A stretch of DNA of 64,000 bases from Mactromeris polynyma (Eukaryota > Mollusca > Bivalvia > Venerida > Mactridae): assembly GCA_032209605.1 (NCBI GenBank), contig JASFXZ010000090.1, positions 1 through 64,000 of the forward strand, written 5' to 3'. The notes under the pieces are model-generated. The model was given only the letters and a program-made list of their open reading frames with translations. It was not told the DNA's origin and did no database searches. Of this stretch, positions 1 through 10,110 are shown one piece after another. The position numbers and the translations under genes are program-made. Numbering within the stretch: the stretch's first letter is position 1; every line of letters starts with the position of its first letter.

Positions 1-2112
1 AACAATTATTCAACATATTTCAATATCCAATACATAGCAATAACAATTATTCAACATATTTCAACATCCAAATACATAGCAATATCAAATATTCAACATA
101 TTGTAATATCCAAATACATAGCAATATCAAAAATTCAACATATTGTAATATCCAAATACATAGCAATATCAAATACTCAACACATTGTAACATCCAAATA
201 CATAGCAATATCAAATACTCAACACATTGTAACATCCAAATACATAGCAATATCAAATATTCAACACATTGTAACATCCAAATACATAGCAATATCAAAT
301 ATTCAACACATTGTAACATCCAAATACATAGCAATATCAAATATTCAACATATTGTTATATCCAAATACATAGCAATATCAAATATTCAACATATTGTAA
401 TATCCAAATACATAGCAATATCAAATATTCAACACATTGTAACATCCAAATACATAGCAATAACAATTATTCAACATATTTCAACATCCAAATACATAGC
501 AATAACAATTATTCAACATATTTCAACATCCAAATACATAGCAATATCAAATATTCAACACATTGTAACATCCAAATACATAGCAATAACAATTATTCAA
601 CATATTTCAATATCCAATACATAGCAATAACAATTATTCAACATATTTCAACATCCAAATACATAGCAATATCAAATATTCAACATATTGTAATATCCAA
701 ATACATAGCAATATCAAAAATTCAACATATTGTAATATCCAAATACATAGCAATATCAAATACTCAACACATTGTAACATCCAAATACATAGCAATATCA
801 AATACTCAACACATTGTAACATCCAAATACATAGCAATATCAAATATTCAACACATTGTAACATCCAAATACATAGCAATATCAAATATTCAACATATTG
901 TTATATCCAAATACATAGCAATATCAAATATTCAACATATTGTAATATCCAAATACATAGCAATATCAAATATTCAACACATTGTAACATCCAAATACAT
1001 AGCAATATCAAATATTCAACATATTGTAATATCCAAATACATAGCAATATCAAATATTCAACACATTGTAACACCCAAATACATAGCAATATCAAATATT
1101 CAGCACATTTTAACATCCAAATACAGAGCAATATCAAATACTCAACATATTGTAACATCCAAATACATAGCAATAACAAATATTCAACACATTGTAACAT
1201 CCAAATACATAGCAATATCAAATATTCAACATATTGTAACATCCAAATACATAGCAATAACAATTATTCAACACATTGTAACATCCAAATACATAGCAAT
1301 ATCAAATATTCAACACATTGTAACACCCAAATACATAGCAATAACAAATATTCAACACATTTTAACATCCAAATACATAGCAATATCAAATATTCAACAT
1401 ATTGTAACACCCAAATACATAGCAATAACAAATATTCAACACATTGTAACATCCAAATACATAGCAATATCAAATATTCAACACATTGTAACATCCAAAT
1501 ACATAGCAATATCAAATATTCAACACATTGTAACACCCAAATACATAGCAATATCAAATATTCAACACATTGTAACACCCAAATACATAGCAATAACAAA
1601 TATTCAACACATTGTAACATCCAAATACATAGCAATATCAAATATTCAACATATTGTAACACCCAAATACATAGCAATAACAAATATTCAACACATTGTA
1701 ACATCCAAATACATAGCAATATCAAATATTCAACACATTGTAACACCCAAATACATAGCAATAACAAATATTCAACACATTTTAACATCCAAATACATAG
1801 CAATATCAAATATTCAACACATTGTAACATCCAAATACATAGCAATATCAAATATTCAGCACATTTTAACATCCAAATACATAGCAATATCAAATACTCA
1901 ACACATTGTAACATCCAAATACATAGCAATATCAAATGCTCAACACATTGTAACATACAAATACATAGCAATATCAAATATTCAACACATTGTAACATCC
2001 AAATACATAGCAATATCAAATATTCAACACATTTTAACATCCAAATACATAGCAATATCAAATACTCAACATATTGTAACATCCAAATACATAGCAATAT
2101 CAAATACTCAAT
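1..2112. repeat. 42-bp tandem satellite
   Basis: About 50 head-to-tail copies of an AT-rich 42-bp unit with the core CATCCAAATACATAGCAATA. Because 42 is a multiple of three, the minus strand stays open and reads as a repeating 14-residue peptide; this is a by-product, not a gene. Units fall into a few variants (CACATTGTAACATCC, CATATTGTAATATCC, CATATTTCAACATCC). A block starting at base 1, including a 41-bp unit lacking one A, recurs near 589, which indicates a higher-order repeat of about 587 bp (14 units). The array runs off the left edge of the window. Confidence 0.95.
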
Positions 2113-2396
2113 AACAAGAATCATACAAAAGTGTACATTCAATGACAACACAATACATAAGGGCTTCTAGAAACAATGTTGACAATGGGACTGAAGCTTT
2201 GTTTTTATAGTGGTAGACATAACTGCAGGTGTGATCATGAAATTAAAAACAAAATGCAAAATATGCACATAATATAAGGATGTTTTCCCAAATTCCATTT
2301 AATATATCTCAGCGCATTTGTATCCACAGGCTTTTGCAATTGTGATAAAAATTGTGATAATTTGACTTTGATTTGTATTCAGTTATTATCAAAATA
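2054..2396 (+). repeat. Long direct repeat A, left copy (343 bp)
   Basis: This stretch, which includes the last satellite unit and unique DNA beyond it, recurs at 4226-4568 with the same length. I saw one base difference (AAGAATC versus AAGGATC). The two copies bound a 1.8-kb block of transposon debris. Confidence 0.9.
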
Positions 2397-2398
2397 CG

Positions 2399-2528
2399 AC
2401 TAAAATTCAATATCAGTATGCTTTTCAACTTGTTTAATCAATATCATCCTAGTACAGTCATCTCTTAACAACTGCTAGGGAACCAATTAACTATGTTACA
2501 AATTGCTCTGGGTACTCCACAGGAAACC
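2399..2528 (+). repeat. 130-bp dispersed repeat, copy 1
   Basis: It matches 7050-7179 at a constant offset, with a handful of mismatches. Both copies begin with ACTAAAATTCAATATCAG and end with CACAGGAAACC, and the downstream DNA then differs completely (piggyBac fragment here, unrelated DNA at 7180). It is probably a piece of a dispersed element; no coding function is visible. Confidence 0.8.
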
Positions 2529-2995
2529 TGTAGTGGCAGAGGTGTACAACAGCAACATGGGAGGTGTTGACTGGATGGACCAAAACCTGTGCACCTATGC
2601 TATCCCCATAAAAGCATAAAATGATATGATAAGATCCACTGCAGACTTAGGGAAGTGGCGCTAACCAATGTGTACATTGTGTACATGAGAGATAATCCAG
2701 AAACGAAGATGTCGTTCAGGGAGTCAGTGGTGAATAGGTTATTGGAGAGTTTGGAAAGGACAGAGAGAAAAGGAAGACTGTCGTTCGAAAATATGAACCG
2801 TTTGACAGAAAGGCATTTCATTGGCCAGTATGAAGATCACAAGTACAAGCCAGATTGCGCTGAGTGTAGTTCCCACACAAGACCGGGATGGAAGAGGCAA
2901 CAAACTAACTATAAATGCAAGCAGTTTGACCTTGCCATGCGCTTTATGCCATGTAATACATATTTATCAGTTCTATTATGTCATACTACTCTCGT
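2529..2995 (+). pseudogene. piggyBac transposase C-terminal fragment
   Basis: The translation shows the piggyBac signature NMGGVDWMDQ, which holds the third catalytic Asp of the DDD transposase (around 2555-2585). After frame breaks there is a C-terminal cysteine-rich tail with CAEC and a terminal MPC-type motif (2840-2960), where piggyBac proteins carry their zinc-binding domain. The N-terminal and most of the catalytic region are missing and several frame changes are needed, so this is a dead fragment. It abuts DIRS-like sequence at about 3000. Confidence 0.7.
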
Positions 2996-3003
2996 TCTCA
3001 TAT

Positions 3004-4225
3004 GAGATGCACGCCAAATTTGACCATAATTATCAGTGCGCTTTCGACAACCGTCAAGTGCAGACATGTGGAGAGCATGATTATGTCGAAGATGAATATT
3101 ACACTGATGTGTCAGACCAGAATTTCCAGTCTAATGTTACCATTAGTAATGACATCATCAAGGATGATGAGAATCCTGAAGAACCTCCCTGCAAGAAGCA
3201 GAAAAACTCATTTAAAGGTTTATCTAAGTTTCTATTGGCTGACAAAGTCGACAGTGAAGTGAATGACGATTTTGCTGAGTTTGTGAATAATTCCTTTAGG
3301 AATGGTGTTTCCGTGGATAGAATCCAGGAGCAGCTGAAGGAAATCTATTGTCCTCAAAATTGTAACTATTTGACAAAGACCAGAGTGAATGCTGGTATGT
3401 GGAGGTTGTTGAAACCTCAAACTCAAATGGATGATTAAAAAATGCAGGCTCTTCAAAATTGTATTGTAAAAGCTTCTATCAATATAGTGAAACTTATTGA
3501 TAAAGACAGTGATTCCTTTGACCCACAGAGTTTAGACTGGGGAACAAATGCTTTACTTGGCCATACCAATAAACTGATAAACAACAAAAGGAAAGAATCA
3601 CACAAGTATGACTTGGACCCAAAGTATTTTCCCTTGACTTCAGCAAGTCTACTATATACCAATTTCCTTTATGGCGATGAAACTGATATAAACCGTTATG
3701 TCAAGGACATTCAAGACATGAGCCGCATCGGAAAAGTTGGAGGAGCTCCCCGTGGTAGGGGATATCGTGGTGGACCTTTTAGAAGAGGGACACGTACGTG
3801 GTTGGAGGTGTAATGGTTTCAGAGGGCGTAGGCCTTATACAGATCATACCTCTGCATACTCAAAAAAACTTGAAGGAAATTTGAAGCTGGCAGGCTTGGC
3901 TTTTACGAGGAAAATTAGAGAAAACTTACTGGAGATGAAATTATTTTAGACATTGTGAAACATTGTCTTATTAACTTTATAGATGGTGAAAATCCAGTTC
4001 AGACAAAATGCTATCAGTCTGTATTTAATGATACTGAAAACAAAATTGTAAATTCAGAAATACATAAATTGTTAGAAATAAAAGTAATAAAAAAGGTTAA
4101 TCACCATCACAATGAATTCATATCTCCAATCTTCCTTGTACCAAAGAAAAGTCTGGATGAATATAGAATGATTTTAAACCTTAAAAAGCTGAATGAATTT
4201 ATTGAATATCATCATTTTAATATCT
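3004..4225 (+). pseudogene. DIRS-like retroelement fragment (gag plus start of RT)
   Basis: A frame open from 3004 to 3438 is acidic and then reads like the central part of a DIRS Gag. After one TAA codon it continues in the same frame at 3442-3813, with the ALLGH, KVGGAPRGRG and glycine/arginine-rich features typical of the end of DIRS Gag. After a frameshift, 3850-4225 reads as the N-terminal end of a DIRS reverse transcriptase (SPIFLVPKK, then an RMILNLKKLNE motif). The RT is cut off at 4225 where repeat A begins. No tyrosine recombinase or inverted ends remain. This is a broken copy; family assignment is by remembered motif similarity. Confidence 0.65.
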
Positions 4226-4568
4226 AATATCAAATACTCAACATATTGTAACATCCAAATACATAGCAATATCAAATACTCAATAACAAGGATCATACAA
4301 AAGTGTACATTCAATGACAACACAATACATAAGGGCTTCTAGAAACAATGTTGACAATGGGACTGAAGCTTTGTTTTTATAGTGGTAGACATAACTGCAG
4401 GTGTGATCATGAAATTAAAAACAAAATGCAAAATATGCACATAATATAAGGATGTTTTCCCAAATTCCATTTAATATATCTCAGCGCATTTGTATCCACA
4501 GGCTTTTGCAATTGTGATAAAAATTGTGATAATTTGACTTTGATTTGTATTCAGTTATTATCAAAATA
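4226..4568 (+). repeat. Long direct repeat A, right copy (343 bp)
   Basis: Second copy of 2054-2396. It truncates the DIRS-like RT frame and continues into DNA that the left copy lacks, so the 2397-4225 block looks like an insertion into a duplicated target. Confidence 0.9.
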
Positions 4569-4658
4569 TTATTAATTATTTGTTATAATAGACTGATTGT
4601 TGATAGTTTCAGTAGTTATTAGATAGCAGTAAAAGAAGCATAGCTTCATTTGATTATT
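4477..4658 (+). repeat. Long direct repeat B, left copy (182 bp)
   Basis: Identical by eye to 5068-5249. It begins TATCTCAGCGCATTTG and ends CATTTGATTATT. Its first half also lies inside repeat A, so part of this sequence occurs three times. Confidence 0.92.
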
Positions 4659-5067
4659 GTTTCATGTACATGATCACCGTGCGATGCTTTACAATTTCGT
4701 TTCGGTAGAGCACACATGCAATTGGTGACTGTACATTTTAAAATTGCTCGATCATTATAGGTTATGCGCTCTTTGTAAGGGCCATTTCCTTGATGATCTA
4801 TTTAGATGACCTAGGAGTTACCATTGACGTTAAATTATTTTATATAATTATGTAATTATGGATATGAATTTGATGCTTTGTTTTTAACATGTATTTATCA
4901 TTTAAATTATTCTGCCTCCCCCAACAGAGATGAACCTAATTTATTTACCATTTCATTGTATTTTCTTGTCACGTATTGCTATGTATTATTTTCTATGTTA
5001 TATTGATGTTTTGTCAATAACCTTTTATGGGTTTAAGTACAAATAAAAGTTCTTCTTCTTCTTCTTC
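4659..5067 (+). mobile_element. 409-bp retroposon-like insertion with TTC tail
   Basis: Flanked exactly by the two 182-bp copies of repeat B. It ends with AATAAAAG followed by several TTC units, which looks like the 3' end of a 5'-truncated non-LTR retrotransposon or SINE, with a polyadenylation-like motif and a simple-repeat tail. No coding frame of note. If it is a retroposon, the 182-bp repeats would be an unusually long target-site duplication. Confidence 0.6.
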
Positions 5068-5249
5068 TATCTCAGCGCATTTGTATCCACAGGCTTTTGC
5101 AATTGTGATAAAAATTGTGATAATTTGACTTTGATTTGTATTCAGTTATTATCAAAATATTATTAATTATTTGTTATAATAGACTGATTGTTGATAGTTT
5201 CAGTAGTTATTAGATAGCAGTAAAAGAAGCATAGCTTCATTTGATTATT
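5068..5249 (+). repeat. Long direct repeat B, right copy (182 bp)
   Basis: Second, apparently perfect copy of 4477-4658, starting directly after the TTC tail. Unique DNA follows (ATCAAGAAATTAG). Confidence 0.92.
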
Positions 5250-5831
5250 ATCAAGAAATTAGTTTCATAGTTGCATAAATAGTTTGATAGTATTTGGTAT
5301 TATAAAGTTGATTAGTTACAGCAGTAAAGCAGGATTTAACATACAGCTTTTCTCTTCACAGGAAAACAATATTGTATTATAATTGTGTTGACCTCTTAGT
5401 ATATATAGTTGAAATTAATTACAGGTGTTGGAGATTGTAACTTTATTTAATGTTTTCATTTCAGCTATTGGACATTTAGTTAGAAATTGATTATTAAATA
5501 ATTGGACTTAGTATATTGGAGTCAACGTTTTATTTCAGGCTTTTGAAAATTTATTTGTTGTATACCTTGACATTTTTATTCATCCTTGGAATTGTTTGAT
5601 TTGTCTTAGTTGTTTGAAATACTTGAATATTATTTTTTATAGCATTGTTGGAAAATGTGTGTGTGATTGTTTGATTGAATTTGAGTGAGGTGTTTAGTGA
5701 AGGGAACAGTACATTATATAGTTTCGAAATTTAAATTCGGGATTTACATTGTGGATTTCGACTTGGACAATTGTTATTAGTGAATTTGATTCGGTATATT
5801 TAGTGCTTAGTGACACATTGTGATAAGGATA
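5250..5831 (+). other. AT-rich non-coding stretch before a gag-like frame
   Basis: No gene is visible. The stretch precedes the start codon of the gag-like frame at 5832 and could be its leader. No long terminal repeat could be delimited. Confidence 0.4.
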
Positions 5832-6303
5832 ATGAATGTTGAAAATAAATACGAGATGATGGAGATGGAAGATAACAAACTGGACATTGCTAGTGGTACT
5901 GTAGTGCCACCATTGTCAGAGCAGGATATAGCACTACTTGAGGCATTTCTTCAACTTAAAATGGATCCTGGTATATCAGGAGCTGAGGACTTAGCAACAT
6001 TTTTGCTCAAGTTCAACAAGAAGGGACATTCTGAGACAGCGGACCCGAGTTTATTGGACTGGAAACCACCCATACCAACATCTGCAACTATGGCTCCTCA
6101 TGTCGCCACATAGTGGCCTGTCCCAACCAACATTGAAAGTGGGTGGATTGTATCATTACCCGAAATTGTCAAATTTCTTTGGAGAGGAGGAAGGTAAAGG
6201 AGATACCACATATGCCACATTCAGATATGAGGTAGAGTCCCTGCTAGCGGATAAGATATATAGAAGAACACAGATATTCACTGTCAATACATGTATTGTA
6301 TAA
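5832..6303 (+). pseudogene. Gag-like retroelement fragment
   Basis: An ATG at 5832 (ATAATGAATG) opens a frame to 6113. A frameshift at about 6090-6100 moves to a second frame open to 6303. The second part contains a PKLSNFFGEE motif followed by a YEVESLLA-type segment, a pattern I associate with capsid regions of LTR-retroelement or PNMA-like Gag proteins. The similarity stops abruptly at about 6270 and no capsid C-terminus, zinc knuckle or pol follows. It is a broken fragment; the exact family is uncertain. Confidence 0.5.
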
Positions 6304-6496
6304 TCCTGCTGATTGTAGATATAAGAATAGAGGTGAGAACACGAAGATGTATAACAGCAAGATGGGATGCACGATGAAATAATACAGTCCGATTGTGGAT
6401 CAAACTGCACCCACCGGTCACTCCACACAGCTTTCAGTCTCACGTGATGGTTACTTCCCCAAAACTCTCAATGAAGAAATAAATAAATAAAGCTAA

Positions 6497-6771
6497 TGTT
6501 TCGTTTGTTTCATCGGGTTTAACGCCGTTTCTCAACGATATTTCAGTTATATTTGGCGGCCGGTTCACCTAACCAGTTTTTCCTGGACTGAAATCTAACC
6601 AGTACTAACTTACCCTTCCACAAGGAGCCGGCAACTTCTCCACATGTGGAGGAAAATCGACATTTTTGTCAAATTTTCATGGAAGGGTATGACCTGCCGT
6701 GATCGGGAATCGAACCCGGATCGCCGGATTTCAAGTCCAGCGGACTAACCACTGGACCATGGCCGCGGCTC
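6497..6771 (-). mobile_element. tRNA-derived SINE with 14-bp target duplication
   Basis: On the minus strand the element starts with a tRNA-like head carrying an A box (TGGTCCAGTGGTTAG) and a B box (GGGTTCGATTCCCG). The body ends with GAGAAACGGCGTTAAACCC and an AAACAAACGAAAC-like tail, a tail type I associate with mollusc SINEs. Perfect copies of ATAAATAAAGCTAA lie at 6483-6496 and 6772-6785, a clear target-site duplication. An internal RNA polymerase III promoter is implied by the two boxes. Confidence 0.9.
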
Positions 6772-7049
6772 ATAAATAAAGCTAAACAGCTAGATAAAGT
6801 TTAGAAAACTCGGATAAGACAAACAGGTCTCCTCAGGTAACGCCCGAGCAGTGGAATGGTCAAACATACGAGTTTAGGTCATGTGACATCAATTAACGGA
6901 TAATAATCCCTGAAGCGCGGGAAGAACTGGATTGTACTAGAATATGCGTCAAGGGAAATAACTGAATATACGAAAAGGGAAATAATCAGCTATTGAAGTA
7001 TATGCTACAGACAACTAAATCAGATGGAAAAATATGACCCGGTTACACA

Positions 7050-7179
7050 ACTAAAATTCAATATCAGTATGCTTTTCAACTTGTTTAATCATTATCATCC
7101 TAGTGAAGTCATCTCTTAACAACTGCTAGGGAACCAATTATCTTGGTTGCAAATTGCTCTGGGTACTCCACAGGAAACC
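7050..7179 (+). repeat. 130-bp dispersed repeat, copy 2
   Basis: Partner of 2399-2528. From 7180 to about 7640 no convincing gene is visible; short frames there have no recognisable motifs. Confidence 0.8.
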
Positions 7180-7638
7180 AGTGTACTCATTTTTAACAGC
7201 AAAGCTGCACATTAATCAAGATGTACCAGCTGTTACATTTGGGAAAACTTTAATTGCTTCAACTCCAATTTTGGGAATTTTCATATATAAATTTTATAGT
7301 AAAAAGTATTCTTATGTACATTTATTATATCATCTATCAAAAAGACACACAAAATGTCCACAAACATTTATGATACAAGTTACAATAATGGCACGAGTTA
7401 TTCCAAGACCTTCAAGATATACCAGGTCCGTCGATTTTTCGTAGGTGCTTCTGATTGAGTATTTTTATTAACTTGAATTTTCAATTTTAGTTCGGCGGTT
7501 GAAAATATGAAGAAACATTTTCTCACACCAGAAAAGTCAAGAACTTCTAAAAAAAGGATGACAACAACACCAAAACGAACACCAGTTGTTCAGGATTTGA
7601 TTGCTAGTGTTGAACAATTGGAAAGACTCCAGTGAATC

Positions 7639-8071
7639 ATGGCGGACAAAGAAGTTCAGATAGCGAAGAATTCCGCAGTTTCAGCCGTTTCTTCAGGTAA
7701 AAAGACGTCGACAACTTCTTCAAAATACCGTTGTAAAACCGGGTTGTTCGTCGACCCAAACGACAAATGCAGTAACTAGCAAGCCGTCCTCGAAAGAGAG
7801 CAGTAGCGGTAATAATATGAAAGAGGTGTTAGAAATCCTTAGGGTTTTGAATTCTAACATAAATGCTCAAAATGCTCGCATCAGTGTTGAACGGAGATTG
7901 GTCTGATGAAGGCCATTATGAGTATGACAATGAAATTGAACTTGATGAATCTGATGAACAGTCCAAACACTGTGTTCCAGACTCCGAATGTTTGTGTTTA
8001 TTTCTAGTTATAATCGGGGTTTACTGTGTTTTGATTTCAATACATCATGTCAACTGTCCAGCGCAGTGTTA
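7639..8071 (+). pseudogene. Possible N-terminal gag-like fragment
   Basis: An ATG at 7639 opens a short Ser/Lys-rich frame. After frame changes it continues with a LNSNINAQNARI segment and then an acidic stretch (7890-7970). The order of a charged linker, a short coiled coil and an acidic region recalls the N-terminus of DIRS-type Gag proteins, and a later part of such a Gag is present at 3004-3813. At least two frame breaks are needed. The call is tentative. Confidence 0.3.
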
Positions 8072-8100
8072 GTTCAGTGCGTTCTGGTTCCTGCCAAAAT

Positions 8101-8941
8101 GTTGGGTCACTTGTAATTAATTTGTTCCATATGTAGAAAATGAAATTTTGAATTTATTTTTGTTAGAGAGTGCTTCCTGCATTTTGGTTGGTCCAAACTG
8201 TCCCTTGGAGTAATAATTATATGCAAATGCAAGATTTGCCGCCTTCCAAGGGCGCAGTTGAAGTTTAGATTTCGGAATGTTAAGTACGAATCTTGGTTAT
8301 AATTATCTCACTACGTTTTGGGCACAAATATCATTGTTCAGTAAGTTTACTTTTGTTTTATTTGCCTTCGTTCGTAGGAATTATTTGTTTAAATAATTTT
8401 GTTCTAAGATAATAACATTTCTTATTGTTTAGATAAAATACGATTACATTTTATTGTTAAGGTTAATAAAACTGTATCTCGATCACTAGTTGCAGGATTC
8501 CCACAGTTCTTTGTAAACATACCTTCTATTGTGTTTTGTTAATTTTCATATGCACGCATGAATTTCTATCCATTTTGTTTTGTATTTTATGTTTATCTGA
8601 GAGTATGTTTAACTTTCAGATAACCGCTTTGCTAGTATATTCTACGCTACAATTTAGATGGAATAAAAGTTAGCGCGTATATTGCAACTTTTTTGTTATT
8701 GCCCATGACACAGAAGTGAAGCTGCCCACTACAGCTGTGCCGTAGTGCCGTAGTTTGTCCAATCAGCAGTTACGGAACGCACGTTCGTGTTGCTAACTGG
8801 CTACAGTTATTGAACATTTATTGAACATTATCTGTCAACGAAAAGGTTGCAGTTAATTGGAATTTAGCAAGTGCTAATTGAAACAAACTGGATTATATTT
8901 GTCTTTATATATTCCGGACTGTATAAACGTACTATCGAAAG
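8101..8941 (+). other. Non-coding stretch, possible LTR/leader of the BEL-like remnant
   Basis: No gene is visible. GGAATAAAAG near 8661 resembles a polyadenylation signal, and the stretch directly precedes the gag start at 8942, so it may contain an LTR and leader. No second LTR copy was found in the window, so the limits are unproven. The segment around 8745-8805 (GTGCCGTAG ... TTCGTGTTGCTAACTGGC) recurs in shortened form at 10012-10042. Confidence 0.3.
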
Positions 8942-10110
8942 ATGGCTACCGGCTCATCCAACGACGAATTAGAAGCGACAATGAAGAAGCTTGTCGCAAG
9001 CTTCTCAAGAATTGCAAAGGCGATGGAAATAGGTCTGACGGCTGGCGAGTCCGAGTCCCAGCAGTTACGGAAAGAACTTTGCGACTGCTGGGACGAGATG
9101 GTCGACGTACGTAATAAATGCGAGACGTCAATCAATCAAGAAAAGTTCAAAGAAATGCAAGAACGATATAAACTCTTGTTATCTCAAGCCAGTGACTCGG
9201 GTAAAGAGAACACAAGCCGCGAAAATTCTATTTCATCACGCAGTTCTGCAGCGTCACGCAAACGGAGGGCAGAACTGCGCCTTCGCCAGTTACATGAAAA
9301 GCAAGAAGCGGAACGAAGGAGTGAGGAGGCTAGGCGGGAGCTCGAACTCCAGACCGCCCGGCACGAAAAGGAGCTGGCCGAGGTAGAAGAGGAGGAGGCG
9401 AATAACGACAGGAGGGACTTATCGTTACCGGACGCTTCGGCAACAGACGACCGAGTGAGAGACTATGTGAAGGACTTACCTTTCAACGAAAATAGTGGCA
9501 AATATTGTGACAATGTGACACCATCCTGAATTAGTGTTCAGGACATTCATGGTTTACCAAAACCGGAGTTAATTAAATTTAATGGGAATCCTGCTGACTA
9601 CTGTTAATTTCTTAGCAACTTCGAATCAAACATTGAGGCTAGGGTAAGTGACAATAGATTAAGATTAAATTACATAATTCAGTTATGTCAGGGAGATGCC
9701 AGATATTGTATTGAAGAATGTGTAATTTTGTCTCCGGACGAAGGCTACTTAAGGGCTAAAGAAATCTTGAAATCTAGATATGGCAAACGCCATTTAGTGG
9801 CCAGGTCACATGTAGATTGATGTGAAGGGACTGATTAACCTATCACTGCATATGGAAAAGTGTCACATAACTCTCTCCCAGCTAGGCTTCATGTTTGATG
9901 TAAATAATACTGAAAATTTGAGAAAAATAGTTAGGAGACTACCGCTTCACATTCGGTCTAAGTGGGTCGAACGTGCAAGTAGCCTGATTGAGCAGGGATT
10001 CGAACCAAGTAGTGCCGTAGTTCGTGTTGCTAACTGGCTACACACTGTGTTGAAGGTTTTATAGACCAAGGTAACCCAGAGACTAAATCTATTTTTAAGA
10101 AACTATTTCT
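8942..10110 (+). pseudogene. BEL/Pao-type gag remnant
   Basis: The ATG at 8942 opens a 195-codon frame. It starts with a helical segment, then a serine-rich linker, then a long Glu/Arg-rich coiled coil (about residues 95-155), the usual layout at the start of BEL/Pao polyproteins. Past the stop at 9527, other frames (9531-9790 and 9822-10064) carry the matching DUF1759-type capsid region, including LVARSH and IVRRLP motifs. Stop codons and frameshifts break it, and at 10012-10042 a short patch copied from the upstream leader replaces coding sequence. No protease, RT or integrase follows, because piggyBac sequence begins at about 10111. It is a dead fragment. Confidence 0.7.

Noticed and set aside
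47..2151. Repetitive minus-strand open frames with an LILLCIWMLQCVEY period
   Set aside because: They are the translation of a 42-bp satellite with no stop in one frame; no start context, splice sites or codon pattern supports a gene.
6690..6771. tRNA gene on minus
   Set aside because: It is the head of a SINE with body, tail and a 14-bp target duplication; the tRNA-like heads at about 19570-19640, 22220-22305 and 32080-32140 were rejected as tRNA genes for the same reason.
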